Below the pieces are notes generated by a model. It was not told the DNA's origin and searched no databases. It saw only the letters and a program-made list of their open reading frames with translations. Positions 26,707-36,619 of a stretch of 64,000 bases of DNA are shown here, piece after piece. The stretch spans positions 1 through 64,000 of the forward strand of contig CAUTYZ010000011.1 in NCBI GenBank assembly GCA_963543015.1. The letters are read 5' to 3'. The number at the start of each line of letters is the position of its first letter. Within the stretch, counting starts at the first letter, position 1. Source of the DNA: Alloscardovia sp963543015 (lineage in GTDB: Bacteria; Actinomycetota; Actinomycetes; Actinomycetales; Bifidobacteriaceae). The translations under genes and the position numbers were made by a program.

Positions 26707-29700
26707 AGAAAAGTCGGTCTACTACTTCTCGGCATTTGCGCATACTGCCGATGATATCGTCCATAAATTGCAAACCTCGATGCGCTGTATGACCAAGGCA
26801 GACGGCAATTCCTCCCATATCGAAATAATCGTCCGGAATGATATCTGCCTGAGCGACGCGTCCCGACCACAGGAAGGATGCATTACGCAAATCTGTACAG
26901 AGCACCCACGTATCGCGCAAAATATGAGCATCATGCTTGCCCAAGATACCGTGCGCTTCAAGCGCATTGAGTGCGTCCAGCGTATGCGTTGTTTGCAGAT
27001 CATCCCACTGGTGAGCGTATTGCAATTGAAGCAACTGAACAGTCCACTCCACATCGGACAAGCCGCCACGACCAAGCTTGATATGGCGATCATAACGCAC
27101 ACCTCGCGGCAAACGCTCAGACTCCATACGAGCTTTGAGCTTTCGGATATTATTAATTTCCTGCTCTGTAAGCTCCGCTTGGTTATAACGAATCGGGTTC
27201 ATGATATCATGGATAAAACGCTCACCGAGATCTTGCGAGCCGGCAGCAAAACGAGCACGAAGCAGCGCCTGCTTTTCCCAAGTTTCAGACCATGATGCGT
27301 AATACTCGCGGTACGATTCAAAAGACCTCACCAACGGACCATTCTTCCCCTCGGGACGAAGATCCATATCGAGATCAAGTTTTTGCTCTACTCCAGCAAA
27401 ACCAGAGAGAACAGCGCGCATCAATTCCGCCTGCTTCTGGGCAAATGCTCGTGCAGTCGCATCATCCACGCCATCTTGAGCTTCATACACGAGCATCAAA
27501 TCAGCATCAGATGAGAAGTTAATTTCTTCCCCACCGTAACGTCCCATGGCGATTACCGCCATCGTGCTCGGCGCTGTTTCCAAGCCCTCGTCCAAGCAAA
27601 TTTTTGTCGTAGCCCATTGAAGAGTCGCATCGATAAGCACGTCATACACGCGAGTCATCGCATGCAATGCTTCTTGAGATGTCGTCACCGAACTCATCCA
27701 GCCAAGTCCCACACGCTCAATTTCTCGACGTCGCAGTGCACGCAGCAAAGTCGCGAATTCTTCCTGAGACTCTTCGAAGCGCTGAAGCATTACATCGGTT
27801 CGCTTCCGCAAACTCTCTGACGTTCGAGGTGCAAGCAGTATCTCATCTCCCAGCCATGTGGCTGATTCTGGAGACTTCATCAGTGCGTCACTGAGATAGC
27901 GTGAATTGGCAAGAATATGACACATGCGCTTCAACGCTGTCGGCGAATCACGCAAGAATCCAAGATATGGTCCCGATCCGCCAAAACTTTCGACCCAGCG
28001 TCGCCACATCATTAAACCCATATCAGGGTTTTGACCATTGCCTATCCACAGCAAAATTGTAGGCAACAAGATATGGTTGATTTTACTTGCACGCGAAATT
28101 CCAGAAGTCAACGCTGTCACATGTCGCATAGCAGCATCGGGGTCAGCAAAACCGACCGACTCGAATCGCGCTCGCATAGCATCTTCCGACAAGGTAATAT
28201 CCGCATCACTGAGCTGCGAAATATTTGGAAGCATCGGACGATAGTAAATATCCATGTGTAATTGACGTACTTGACGTCGAACAGAATCAAAGCGCTCGAC
28301 TAACTGCCGCGGGGTCATCGACACAGAGCGTGCAAGACGCACAATATCCATGTTCTGAGCAAGATCAATATCAGAGATTCGCCTCGACCGCGTGAAAATA
28401 TCGACCTGGGATTGCGAAGAAATTTTAGGGAACAAATGTGTTCGACGCATATGCCACAACTGCTGACGGTGCTCAAGAACGCGGAGGAATCGATAATCCT
28501 CTGACAAACTCACAGCTTGCTCACGATTGACATATCCTTCATGAGCCAATACCTTCAACGATTCTAAGGTATTCTTCGTGCGCAATTTTTCGTCCGTTCG
28601 TCCATGGACGAGCTGAAGCATCTGAATCGTAAATTCGACATCACGTAAACCGCCCTTGCCGAGCTTAATCTCACGATCCCTTTGCTCTCGTGGGATTAAT
28701 TCCTCGACGCGACGGCGCATAGCACGGCAGTCATAGACGAAATTCTTGCGAGCAGATGCTGACCAGACAAGTGGTGTAATAAGATTTTCGAAATCTTCTC
28801 CCACTTCATGGTCACCTGCAACGAAGCGTACCTTCAGAAGAGCTTGGAATTCCCAATTTTCTGCCCAATTCTCATAGTACACACGAGCAGAGTCCACCGT
28901 ACGAACAAGAGCTCCCGCCTTACCTTCTGGACGCAGAGCTGTATCGATATCCCACAAGGACGGAGCGGTGACATCAGGAATAATTGCCGAACACACTGAC
29001 TGAAGAGTGCTGCCAATCTGCGTTCCTAGGGCCGTTAAATCGCCTTCGAAACCATCAGCTTTATCGACCAGATAGACCAAATCCACGTCGGAGACGTAAT
29101 TAATTTCCTCTGCACCCAGCTTACCCATAGCAAAAACAGCAAATTTGCAGTACTCACTACCAGGAACCTTAAGCTTTGCGATATCAAGTGCTCCACGCAA
29201 CGTAGCGTCGATAAGCACTGTCAGACGTTTTGATACAACTGGCTGCATATCCAGTGGATTCTGACTCATCGCATCATCAGCAACGATGTGCACAAGATTT
29301 CGCCAGTAGGTCATACGCAAGTTGTGAACTTGCTCTTCGAACGATTGCTCGGGGTGTACCGCCATATCAAGGCGAGGCATAGCACCTTCGAAGATATCAA
29401 GGACAAACGCATAATGAACGCTCAAGAAACGTCCCAAGAAATCAGAAACTCCACAAAGAGCAATTAAGCGCGAAAGCTCATCTTCGCTGGCACCAAAGAA
29501 AGTATCGGCAATAGTACGCAGCTCAGCTATGGAATAACGCGAGTCTACCGAGGACGATTCGAGTGTGGCGGCATTACTGGAGTCAGCGTCATTCTTTTCT
29601 GTGTCATTATTTTCAGTAGCATTCTGCTCACTGAGTGCTAATCCTGTGAGAATGTTCTCGGCAATATCGCCAAGATGCCACACGGCACAATCTGGATCAC

Positions 29701-29917
29701 TTGCATGCTGAGTCCATTCGATTACATTATCGACATTCCATGCGCACGCAATACCGCTCTCTTGTGCCGCCGATAAGGCATCATCCAATCGTTTCACGTC
29801 CGAAGCTGCACGCGAAATGTTATTAAATCCAGCACGAATCAGCTGGGCAGATGTTACGTGCACGGATTGGTCATGGAGATTGTTACTCGATGATAACGTC
29901 ATATCATTGTCGCTCAT
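26693..29917 (-). CDS. glnE: bifunctional glutamine synthetase adenylyltransferase/deadenylase
   Basis: GlnE adds and removes AMP on glutamine synthetase in response to nitrogen status. The 1074-aa product has two nucleotidyltransferase domains: FAMGKLGAEEINYVSDVDLVYL in the N-half and AMGRYGGEEINFSSDADLML in the C-half, each followed by a helical domain with an RPEGK motif. Length matches the actinobacterial form. I favour the ATG at 29917 (GAGG six bases before) over one four codons earlier. No glnA or PII gene is in the window. Confidence 0.95.
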   Translation of the reverse strand: MSDNDMTLSSSNNLHDQSVHVTSAQLIRAGFNNISRAASDVKRLDDALSAAQESGIACAWNVDNVIEWTQHASDPDCAVWHLGDIAENILTGLALSEQNATENNDTEKNDADSSNAATLESSSVDSRYSIAELRTIADTFFGASEDELSRLIALCGVSDFLGRFLSVHYAFVLDIFEGAMPRLDMAVHPEQSFEEQVHNLRMTYWRNLVHIVADDAMSQNPLDMQPVVSKRLTVLIDATLRGALDIAKLKVPGSEYCKFAVFAMGKLGAEEINYVSDVDLVYLVDKADGFEGDLTALGTQIGSTLQSVCSAIIPDVTAPSLWDIDTALRPEGKAGALVRTVDSARVYYENWAENWEFQALLKVRFVAGDHEVGEDFENLITPLVWSASARKNFVYDCRAMRRRVEELIPREQRDREIKLGKGGLRDVEFTIQMLQLVHGRTDEKLRTKNTLESLKVLAHEGYVNREQAVSLSEDYRFLRVLEHRQQLWHMRRTHLFPKISSQSQVDIFTRSRRISDIDLAQNMDIVRLARSVSMTPRQLVERFDSVRRQVRQLHMDIYYRPMLPNISQLSDADITLSEDAMRARFESVGFADPDAAMRHVTALTSGISRASKINHILLPTILLWIGNGQNPDMGLMMWRRWVESFGGSGPYLGFLRDSPTALKRMCHILANSRYLSDALMKSPESATWLGDEILLAPRTSESLRKRTDVMLQRFEESQEEFATLLRALRRREIERVGLGWMSSVTTSQEALHAMTRVYDVLIDATLQWATTKICLDEGLETAPSTMAVIAMGRYGGEEINFSSDADLMLVYEAQDGVDDATARAFAQKQAELMRAVLSGFAGVEQKLDLDMDLRPEGKNGPLVRSFESYREYYASWSETWEKQALLRARFAAGSQDLGERFIHDIMNPIRYNQAELTEQEINNIRKLKARMESERLPRGVRYDRHIKLGRGGLSDVEWTVQLLQLQYAHQWDDLQTTHTLDALNALEAHGILGKHDAHILRDTWVLCTDLRNASFLWSGRVAQADIIPDDYFDMGGIAVCLGHTAHRGLQFMDDIIGSMRKCREVVDRLFYGKE

Positions 29918-30124
29918 GCTCGCCCTCATTCACGTTATGCAGCGATTAATTGTTGCGGTAGCTGTGTTTCTAGGTATCTGTGTCTCTAATTGTGTCTAGC
30001 TGTGTCTCGTCGGTAATTGATAGTCGGCAGTCGCTGATCGCTTCTGGTACGAGTACATACTCTCGCATACTCTCGTACGCTTTGGCGACACACATTCAGT
30101 GAGGCTTCTATTTTGTATACGCTT

Positions 30125-30685
30125 CTAGTCGCAATCTTTCGGAGTTACAACTCCCAGAACCGTTGCCTCATGCAAATCCCATTGATGGAATGGCTTATTC
30201 GACCCCATAATAACCATTGTCGCTGGAGACAATCCCAGCTTCAAAACATCCGCAGAACTTCCCTTGTCATGAGAATCCGTATGAGACCACCAGAGTGCTC
30301 CCTCACTCATAGTTGGCTCATGGCCGATGACAAGCAGAACTTTCTTTTTCTTCTTTTGCGATTGAATGATGTCGGATAGCTCAGACATACCATCTGTATA
30401 CAGATTCTTGAAATACGCGACTTCAGGCTTATCTCCCAAAACTTTAAGCATGCGGTCAGCAGTTTGGCGAGCGCGCTTTGCTCCAGAAATTGCCATCATA
30501 TCTGGAACGAGATTAATACCATCCAGTGCTTTTGCAACTCGCTTAGCTTGTTTCTTACCCTTATTGGTAAGCTCTCGTGAAGCATCATCATCCGCAACTT
30601 TTTCGGTCTTCGCATGACGCATGAGGATAAGGACGTACTCATACTGATGTGCTTCTTTATTGAGCTTTGTAAGATTTACAGACAT
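30125..30685 (-). CDS. SixA-like histidine phosphatase
   Basis: The 186-aa product has the phosphohistidine motif LMRHAKTEK (about residues 21-29), a second histidine in LVIGHEPTMSEGALW, and conserved KGKKQAKRVA and SGAKRARQTA blocks, all typical of the small SixA branch of the histidine phosphatase superfamily. The substrate is not predictable; phosphoprotein phosphatase or small-molecule phosphatase are both possible. It lies 195 bp downstream of trmI on the same strand. Confidence 0.8.
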   Translation of the reverse strand: MSVNLTKLNKEAHQYEYVLILMRHAKTEKVADDDASRELTNKGKKQAKRVAKALDGINLVPDMMAISGAKRARQTADRMLKVLGDKPEVAYFKNLYTDGMSELSDIIQSQKKKKKVLLVIGHEPTMSEGALWWSHTDSHDKGSSADVLKLGLSPATMVIMGSNKPFHQWDLHEATVLGVVTPKDCD

Positions 30686-30773
30686 GTTCTTATCCTATCA
30701 AAGGGCTTTACCGAAGTATGCGTGAGGAAATTGGAAATTCTTTCGCAACTTCACGAGATCCTTATTCCAACTA

Positions 30774-31805
30774 CTATTCCAGCTTCCCTACTTGCGCATC
30801 CAAATCGCGTAAAACCTTGCGAAGCTTGCGGTCGGACATATCGCGTAATTCCAAGTCCTTCATATCGCGCTCAGTGCTGTCGATATCCGTTGTCGTATCC
30901 TTATTTGGACGTTCGCGTTTCTTCAAAGCCTCATAACCATCTGCCATTGCTCGCGAGATGACAAGAAAACCAGTATGCCCAATCATGGAATGCTCAGGTC
31001 GCACAGCAAGACCATCTACTTTCCATCCACGTTCCATACTTTCTTGCACCTGAGGCTGAGTCCACTGTCCTGACTCCACGAGCTTCTCGACAAGACGGCT
31101 CAATTGCGTTGTCGTTGTCACATAGCACACGAGCATTCCTCCAGGAGCGATGACACGATGGACTTCATCCACTCTATTCCACGGGTCAAGCTGATCGAGG
31201 ACGACACGGTCGAAGGAATCTTCCGAGTACTCCGTGATGCGCTCGTCAAAATCACCAACGATAATATTCCACCAGTGAGGTTCATGACCGTAGAATAATG
31301 TCGCATTTGCCTGGCAGATACGTGCAAAATCTGGTCGAATTTCGATGGTCGTTAATTCGCCCGTTTCTCCGATTGCTTCTAGGATATGGATACTCATTGC
31401 ACCTGACCCGCCGCCGGATTCAAGAACGCGCATTCCTGGGCGTATATCCCCAAGTTCCAATACAGTCGCGATATCTTTTGGATACATAATTTGTGCACCA
31501 CGTGGCATAGAGAGCACATAATCCACCAATCGTGGTCGCATTACTGTGTATTCCCAGCCTCCGATGCGACGACTGGACTTCCATGGTTTACCGGCACGAT
31601 TCTTATCTGCATCTTCTGTGCTACTGCCCACGACGGTGACGATATTTCTGCCTTCACCATAACCGATGATGTCATCGTGCATAATTTGCCCGTGAGCTGT
31701 ATCTGTGAATCCCCCAGCGACGAGCTGGAATGTCAGCATATTTCCTTTGCGATCTGTGAGCTGAACTTTTTCGCCCGATGTCAAAGGTCCGCGCTGGTAT
31801 GGCAT
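30774..31805 (-). CDS. trmI: tRNA (adenine-58-N1)-methyltransferase TrmI
   Basis: TrmI methylates A58 in the T loop of tRNAs. The product has an N-terminal beta-barrel-like segment, the AdoMet loop VLESGGGSGAMSIHIL and LDQLDPWNRVDEVHRVIAPGGMLV, as in the actinobacterial Rv2118c type. The acidic, lysine-rich tail of about 50 residues is longer than usual. I prefer the ATG at 31805 (MPYQRGPL, GAGG nine bases upstream) to a GTG 11 codons earlier without a good site. Confidence 0.9.
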   Translation of the reverse strand: MPYQRGPLTSGEKVQLTDRKGNMLTFQLVAGGFTDTAHGQIMHDDIIGYGEGRNIVTVVGSSTEDADKNRAGKPWKSSRRIGGWEYTVMRPRLVDYVLSMPRGAQIMYPKDIATVLELGDIRPGMRVLESGGGSGAMSIHILEAIGETGELTTIEIRPDFARICQANATLFYGHEPHWWNIIVGDFDERITEYSEDSFDRVVLDQLDPWNRVDEVHRVIAPGGMLVCYVTTTTQLSRLVEKLVESGQWTQPQVQESMERGWKVDGLAVRPEHSMIGHTGFLVISRAMADGYEALKKRERPNKDTTTDIDSTERDMKDLELRDMSDRKLRKVLRDLDAQVGKLE

Positions 31806-31853
31806 GTGAATAATCCTCGCATTCGTTCGTGTACTCACACCATTGTACGCATA

Positions 31854-31885
31854 AAGGCGTATCCGATAAGAATCAGATACGCCTT
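31854..31885 (-). terminator. hairpin after the ABC exporter operon
   Basis: AAGGCGTATC pairs with GATACGCCTT on either side of a 12-base loop. On the minus strand it follows the second exporter gene and is succeeded by a short T run (TTTATG). A 10-bp perfect stem makes a terminator likely, although the T run is short. Confidence 0.65.
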
Positions 31886-31972
31886 CAGTGCAGTATGAGC
31901 AGGTGCAGAAGACTCGATAGAGAAACCAGAAGTTTTCGATAATTATCGAGTATCTGCGTTCCTTAGTGCTCC

Positions 31973-33925
31973 TTAATTATCGTCATTTTCTCCCGCAAAT
32001 TGAGAGTTATACATTTGAGCATATACGCCACCACGTGCAAGCAGCTGGTCATGGTTTCCTTGCTCGACGATATTACCCTTATTGACAACCAAGATGACAT
32101 CTGCATCGCGAATTGTCGACAAACGGTGAGCGATGACGAAGGACGTACGGCCTGTACGCAAGGTATTCATCGCAGTCTGAACCTTCACTTCAGTTCGCGT
32201 ATCGACCGAGCTCGTTGCCTCGTCCAGAATCAAAATATCTGGTTCAGACAAATAAGCGCGGCAAATAGTGAGCAGCTGCTTTTCACCTTGTGACAATTCA
32301 GAAGAATCGTCACTCATAATCGTGTCATATCCCTGTGGGAGTTTGCGTACAAACTCATCCACATGAGTTGCACGTGCAGCCTCGAGAAGACGGTCTTCGG
32401 TGCGCAAGGATTCATCGTGAACTCCATAGAAAAGGTTGTCGCGAATTGATCCTTCAAACAGCCACGTATCTTGCAAAACCATGCCGAAATGGCTACGCAA
32501 ATCGTGACGAGTGAGATCAGCAGTATTGACACCATCCAGACGAATCGATCCGCTATTAATCTCATAGAATCGCATGAGCAAGTTGACCAAAGTCGTCTTA
32601 CCAGCGCCTGTAGGACCAACGATTGCGATAGTCTGACCAGGCTTCGCATCGATAGACAAATCTGTAATCAATGGGTTCTCAGGATTATAGGAGAACGCCA
32701 CATGATCGAACTCGACATGTCCCTGAACTCCACCACGGGAAGCGACACGAGATTCCAAGGTAGGAGTATCAGGATTTTCACGAGATTCTTCAGGTTCATC
32801 AAGGAATTCGAAGATTCGCTGGCAGCTTGCCAGTGCGGATTGCAAAGTAGAGCCCATCGAAGCCAACTGTCCCAATGGCTGAGTCGTTTGGCGAGAATAC
32901 TGCGCAAATGCCTGCAAATCACCGAGGGTGATCTGACCAGAAATTACGCGCAAACCACCAAAGATTGCCACAATGACGAAGGACACGTTTCCTGCAAAGG
33001 ATGTCAAAGGATTCATCAAACTGGACATGAAGGATGCGAAGAAGCTGGACTTATACAAACCAGTGTTGTATTCATCAAAGGTTTCTTCTGCTTCTTTCTC
33101 CTGGCCGTATGCACGAACGACCATGTGTCCGGAGAACATTTCTTCGACATGCGAGTTCACTTTACCCGTGTTATCCCACTGCTTCACAAACTGAGGCTGA
33201 GTGAGCTTCAAAATTCCACCGATAATCAGCAACAGCACAGGAATCACAATCATAGCGATCAGAGTAAGCATAGGGGAAATCGTCAGCATCATGATGACCG
33301 TAGCCAAGAACTGGAAGACAGAGAAGAAGAATTCTGCCAGCATCTGCTGCAATGACTGCTGAATGTTATCGACATCATTCGTTGTACGGCTCATCACTTC
33401 ACCGCGAGGAACGCGGTCGAAATAGCTCAGTGGCAAACGATTAATCTTCTGTGCGATTTCACTACGCAAATTGAAGACAACGTTCGTAGTAATACGAGCC
33501 ATCGTGAAGTTTTGCAGATATCGGAAGATAAATGCGATGACATAGATGCCCACACTCATGAGCACAATCTGAAGGAACAATGTCCAGTCGACACCCTGAC
33601 CGACTGTCACGTTGTAGCTAGAGAGCATGGTAGCAAGATTATCTTGACCATTCTGCTTGAGCATGTCAATAACCGTGCTCATTGGGGTGCCATCTGGAAC
33701 GTGCATGGTATTTTTGAGCATCGTTCCCAAAATACCAGTAAAGAGAACGTCCGTTCCGCGTGCGAGAACCTTTGGAGCGATAACAATTAACGCCACACCA
33801 ATGATACCCGAGGCAATCATGACAACCATACGCCATGAATCACGCATCAAGTAGCCAATTAAACGTCCCAATGTACGTGAGCGCTGACCCTTTTCAGCGA
33901 TTGGAGATGCAATATTTCTTGCCAT
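31973..33925 (-). CDS. ABC exporter, fused membrane/ATPase subunit (second of pair)
   Basis: This 650-aa half-transporter has six membrane segments in its first 330 residues and an ATPase domain with Walker A VGPTGAGKTTL, signature SQGEKQLLTICRAYL and Walker B ILILDEATSSVDTRTE. It starts one base after the stop of the preceding exporter gene, with GAGGAAT as ribosome binding site, so the two probably form a heterodimer of the LmrCD/BmrCD kind. Here the catalytic glutamate after Walker B is present (LDEATS). A MarR gene upstream suggests drug-inducible expression. The substrate is unknown. Confidence 0.92.
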   Translation of the reverse strand: MARNIASPIAEKGQRSRTLGRLIGYLMRDSWRMVVMIASGIIGVALIVIAPKVLARGTDVLFTGILGTMLKNTMHVPDGTPMSTVIDMLKQNGQDNLATMLSSYNVTVGQGVDWTLFLQIVLMSVGIYVIAFIFRYLQNFTMARITTNVVFNLRSEIAQKINRLPLSYFDRVPRGEVMSRTTNDVDNIQQSLQQMLAEFFFSVFQFLATVIMMLTISPMLTLIAMIVIPVLLLIIGGILKLTQPQFVKQWDNTGKVNSHVEEMFSGHMVVRAYGQEKEAEETFDEYNTGLYKSSFFASFMSSLMNPLTSFAGNVSFVIVAIFGGLRVISGQITLGDLQAFAQYSRQTTQPLGQLASMGSTLQSALASCQRIFEFLDEPEESRENPDTPTLESRVASRGGVQGHVEFDHVAFSYNPENPLITDLSIDAKPGQTIAIVGPTGAGKTTLVNLLMRFYEINSGSIRLDGVNTADLTRHDLRSHFGMVLQDTWLFEGSIRDNLFYGVHDESLRTEDRLLEAARATHVDEFVRKLPQGYDTIMSDDSSELSQGEKQLLTICRAYLSEPDILILDEATSSVDTRTEVKVQTAMNTLRTGRTSFVIAHRLSTIRDADVILVVNKGNIVEQGNHDQLLARGGVYAQMYNSQFAGENDDN

Positions 33926-33926
33926 C

Positions 33927-35684
33927 TTATTCCTCGCTTTCAATCGAGAAGGACTCAATATCTGGACCTTGTCCGCCTTGAGATTCCACAATTTCACGAT
34001 ACGTATCGTTCGTTTCCATCAATTCATCGTGAGTTCCCATACCCACGATAGTTCCGCGATCCATCACGATAATTGTGTGTGCATGACGAATAGAGGATGC
34101 ACGCTGAACGACGAGCAACTGTGTCGCATTACGTGTGATAGGAGCCAAAGCTTCGTGAAGCTTACGATCAGTCGCCATATCCAATGCGGAGAATGAATCA
34201 TCGAAGGAATAGATATATGGGCGGCGAACAATTGCACGAGCAATGCACAAACGCTGCTTCTGTCCACCGGAGAAATTCGTACCACCTTGAGCTACATGAG
34301 CATCAAGACCTTCTGGAATTGCACGAACGAAGTCTTCTGCCTGAGCTACGCGCAAAGCGTCCCACAGCTCGTCATCCGTAGCATTCGGATTACCGTAGAG
34401 AAGATTAGAGCGAATGGTTCCAGCGAACAGCACAGATTTTTGTGGAACTGGGCCGAAGTACGATGCGAGTACGCTTGGATCGTATTCCTTAACATTGTGA
34501 CCGTCGAGAAGAACTTCACCATCGGTAACATCAAACATGCGGGAAGCCAAACGAACGATAGTTGACTTTCCTGAACCGGTAGCACCGATAAATGCCACAG
34601 TTTCACCTGGACGAGCAGTAAAGGATACATTCTTCAAAACAGGCTCTTCAGCATTTGGATACGAGAACGATACGTTCTTAAATTCAAGAACACCTTGTGG
34701 GTTTTCATTCACATAAGGATGCTCTGGAGCTGTGATGGAGCTCTTCGCTTTCAAGACCTCATTGATACGACGAGCAGAAACGGCTGCGCGAGGAAGCATA
34801 GCAGACATCATCGTAGCCATCATCAAGCCCATCAGCATAATCATCAGATACTGAATGAAGGCCTGAAGCGAACCGATACCCATTTCTCCTGCTTCGACTC
34901 GATGACCACCGAACCAAATAATGGCAACGTTCGACAAATTCACAACGAAGAACAAGGTAGGAATGGCGATACCCATCCAGCGACCAATGCTCAAGACAAT
35001 CTTGTACAAGACATCGTTGTTTTCTTCGAAACGCTTATATTCGGTATCTTCGCGAACGAATGCGCGGATAACGCGTACACCGCTAATCTGCTCACGGATG
35101 AGCTTGTTGACGTTATCAAGCTTATTTTGCAGCTTTCCAAAGAGAGGTCCAAGACGACTCATGATAACGCCGATCACAATCAAGACGATTGGTACGATGA
35201 TGGCAAACGACCATGTCAATGGACCATCTTGACGAGCTGCCATGATGATACCGCCGATAAACATGATTGGCGCTTGCAAAATAATAAGCATGGACTGCAT
35301 AGTGGTCTGCTGAACCTGCTGGACGTCGTTCGTCGCACGAGTAATCAAAGAACCCGCTGAGAATTCTTCGATTTCATGAAGAGACAGTTTCTCTACCGAT
35401 GCGAAATAATCCTGTCGTACTTCATATCCCAATCGCATAGCTACATGCGTCGAGAAATAGACAGCGATAATGTTTGCGATAATTTGGACGAGAGCGACAC
35501 CCATCATCGTCCAACCAATGTTCCAGACCTTATCAATATCGCCAGTAACGACACCATCGTTAATGATATCGGCCTGAAGATTTGGCAAATACAAGTTCAG
35601 AACAGTTTGAATGATCTGAACAAGTACCAGTAACGTCACTTCAATCCAGTGACGTCCCAAATACTTTCTCCATAGTGCAAGCAT
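33927..35684 (-). CDS. ABC exporter, fused membrane/ATPase subunit (first of pair)
   Basis: This 585-aa half-transporter has six membrane segments in residues 15-300 and an ATPase domain with Walker A IGATGSGKSTIV and signature FSGGQKQRLCIARAI. The Walker B region reads YIYSFDDSFSALD: an aspartate replaces the catalytic glutamate, as is typical of the degenerate site in heterodimeric exporters. Its partner is encoded immediately downstream. Upstream, between this gene and marR, is an 8-bp tandem repeat. Confidence 0.92.
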   Translation of the reverse strand: MLALWRKYLGRHWIEVTLLVLVQIIQTVLNLYLPNLQADIINDGVVTGDIDKVWNIGWTMMGVALVQIIANIIAVYFSTHVAMRLGYEVRQDYFASVEKLSLHEIEEFSAGSLITRATNDVQQVQQTTMQSMLIILQAPIMFIGGIIMAARQDGPLTWSFAIIVPIVLIVIGVIMSRLGPLFGKLQNKLDNVNKLIREQISGVRVIRAFVREDTEYKRFEENNDVLYKIVLSIGRWMGIAIPTLFFVVNLSNVAIIWFGGHRVEAGEMGIGSLQAFIQYLMIMLMGLMMATMMSAMLPRAAVSARRINEVLKAKSSITAPEHPYVNENPQGVLEFKNVSFSYPNAEEPVLKNVSFTARPGETVAFIGATGSGKSTIVRLASRMFDVTDGEVLLDGHNVKEYDPSVLASYFGPVPQKSVLFAGTIRSNLLYGNPNATDDELWDALRVAQAEDFVRAIPEGLDAHVAQGGTNFSGGQKQRLCIARAIVRRPYIYSFDDSFSALDMATDRKLHEALAPITRNATQLLVVQRASSIRHAHTIIVMDRGTIVGMGTHDELMETNDTYREIVESQGGQGPDIESFSIESEE

Positions 35685-35704
35685 GAATGCACCTTTCCTT
35701 TACG

Positions 35705-35743
35705 TATCTGTGTATCTGTGTATTTGTGTTTCTGTGTATCTAT
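35705..35743. repeat. 8-bp tandem repeat in exporter leader
   Basis: About five head-to-tail copies of TATCTGTG, the third to fifth imperfect, occupy the region 20 to 60 bp before the ATG of the first exporter gene. Copy number change here would alter the distance between marR and the exporter start. Confidence 0.8.
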
Positions 35744-35787
35744 ACAAGTAAATTAAAGCTAAAATCTTCGAGATAACGCGCCCAGCG

Positions 35788-36390
35788 CTACTTCCAATCA
35801 GGATCGTTACGACCATGAATGCGCTTCATTTCATCATGATATTTCTTCTCAACTTCTTCCGTCGTATGAGCAGAAAGCATAATGTCACGGGAACGTTTGA
35901 AGTGGGAACTCAAAGACATAAAGCTGTCCCATTTTCCATCTTCCTTCAGCACGTCTTGAATGAATTCACGCGATTCATCGCTGGTTGCATTACTGATCAG
36001 CCGCTCGAGATAATTATTCAAGCGTTCGATATCTTCTTCAGTAAAACCAGCGAAAAATCGGTCGATAATGTCATGACTTGCTTGTTTACGATCGTTCAGA
36101 ATTTTCTTACCCGCAGGCGTAATCGTAATGTACGTTACACGCGAATCCCCTTGTGAACGCACACGTTCGACCGCATCGACTCCTTCGAGCTTTTTGATAA
36201 TCTGTGTCACGCTCGGAGGTGCAATACCCAGCTCTTCTGCCAATTTCCCAGCTGTCAAACCGTCATTCTCGTCAAGCAATTGCAGCGTTCGAATGCTGTT
36301 ATTAATTGAAATTCCAAACAATGCAGCGACATGAAGCACTGGTTGATGCCCCAAACGCGCGAGTCGATCAAAAATTTCTTGCCGTTCCAT
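35788..36390 (-). CDS. MarR-family transcriptional regulator
   Basis: The 200-aa product has the MarR winged helix (LTAGKLAEELGIAPPSVTQIIKKLE, about residues 45-70, then the wing RVRSQGDSRVTYITIT). Such proteins repress efflux pumps until a ligand binds. The ATG at 36390 is preceded by AAGGA; the frame runs 15 codons further upstream into an inverted repeat that is better explained as operator. A C-terminal extension of about 50 residues is longer than the usual MarR. The two exporter genes follow on the same strand, making it their likely regulator. Confidence 0.9.
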   Translation of the reverse strand: MERQEIFDRLARLGHQPVLHVAALFGISINNSIRTLQLLDENDGLTAGKLAEELGIAPPSVTQIIKKLEGVDAVERVRSQGDSRVTYITITPAGKKILNDRKQASHDIIDRFFAGFTEEDIERLNNYLERLISNATSDESREFIQDVLKEDGKWDSFMSLSSHFKRSRDIMLSAHTTEEVEKKYHDEMKRIHGRNDPDWK

Positions 36391-36413
36391 AATGTCCTTC
36401 ATTTTCTTCAGAT

Positions 36414-36489
36414 ATTTAGTTAGCCAAACTACCAACTAACTAAATAGCATGATTGTTTATTTAGTTTGTCAAACTTAAAACTAAATAAA
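36414..36489 (-). promoter_or_regulatory. marR-exporter promoter with two operator-like inverted repeats
   Basis: On the minus strand TTGACA (36467-36472) and TGCTAT (36444-36449) are spaced by exactly 17 bp, a good housekeeping promoter. One inverted repeat, TTTATTTAGTTT with AAACTAAATAAA (36456-36467, 36478-36489), covers the -35. A second, ATTTAGTTAG with CTAACTAAAT (36414-36423, 36436-36445), lies just after the -10. The shared TTTAGTT core suggests both bind the MarR protein. Confidence 0.75.
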
Positions 36490-36518
36490 TATTTTCGGAG
36501 TGTTGGATCGTATGGAAT

Positions 36519-36537
36519 GTTCCGCGGTTGCAAAAAA
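36519..36537 (-). repeat. single TTTTTTGCA-N4-CGGAAC motif upstream of marR promoter
   Basis: The minus strand reads TTTTTTGCA, ACCG, CGGAAC, the same pattern as the sites around the second nuclease-like gene. No facing partner is found at the usual 63-bp span. Confidence 0.5.
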
Positions 36538-36619
36538 CTAGGTATACTATGCGGATTGAATCTAACCAAATCTCATGAGGCAATCTCGCAGCTATCTCGA
36601 TAATCACACAGCACAAGAA

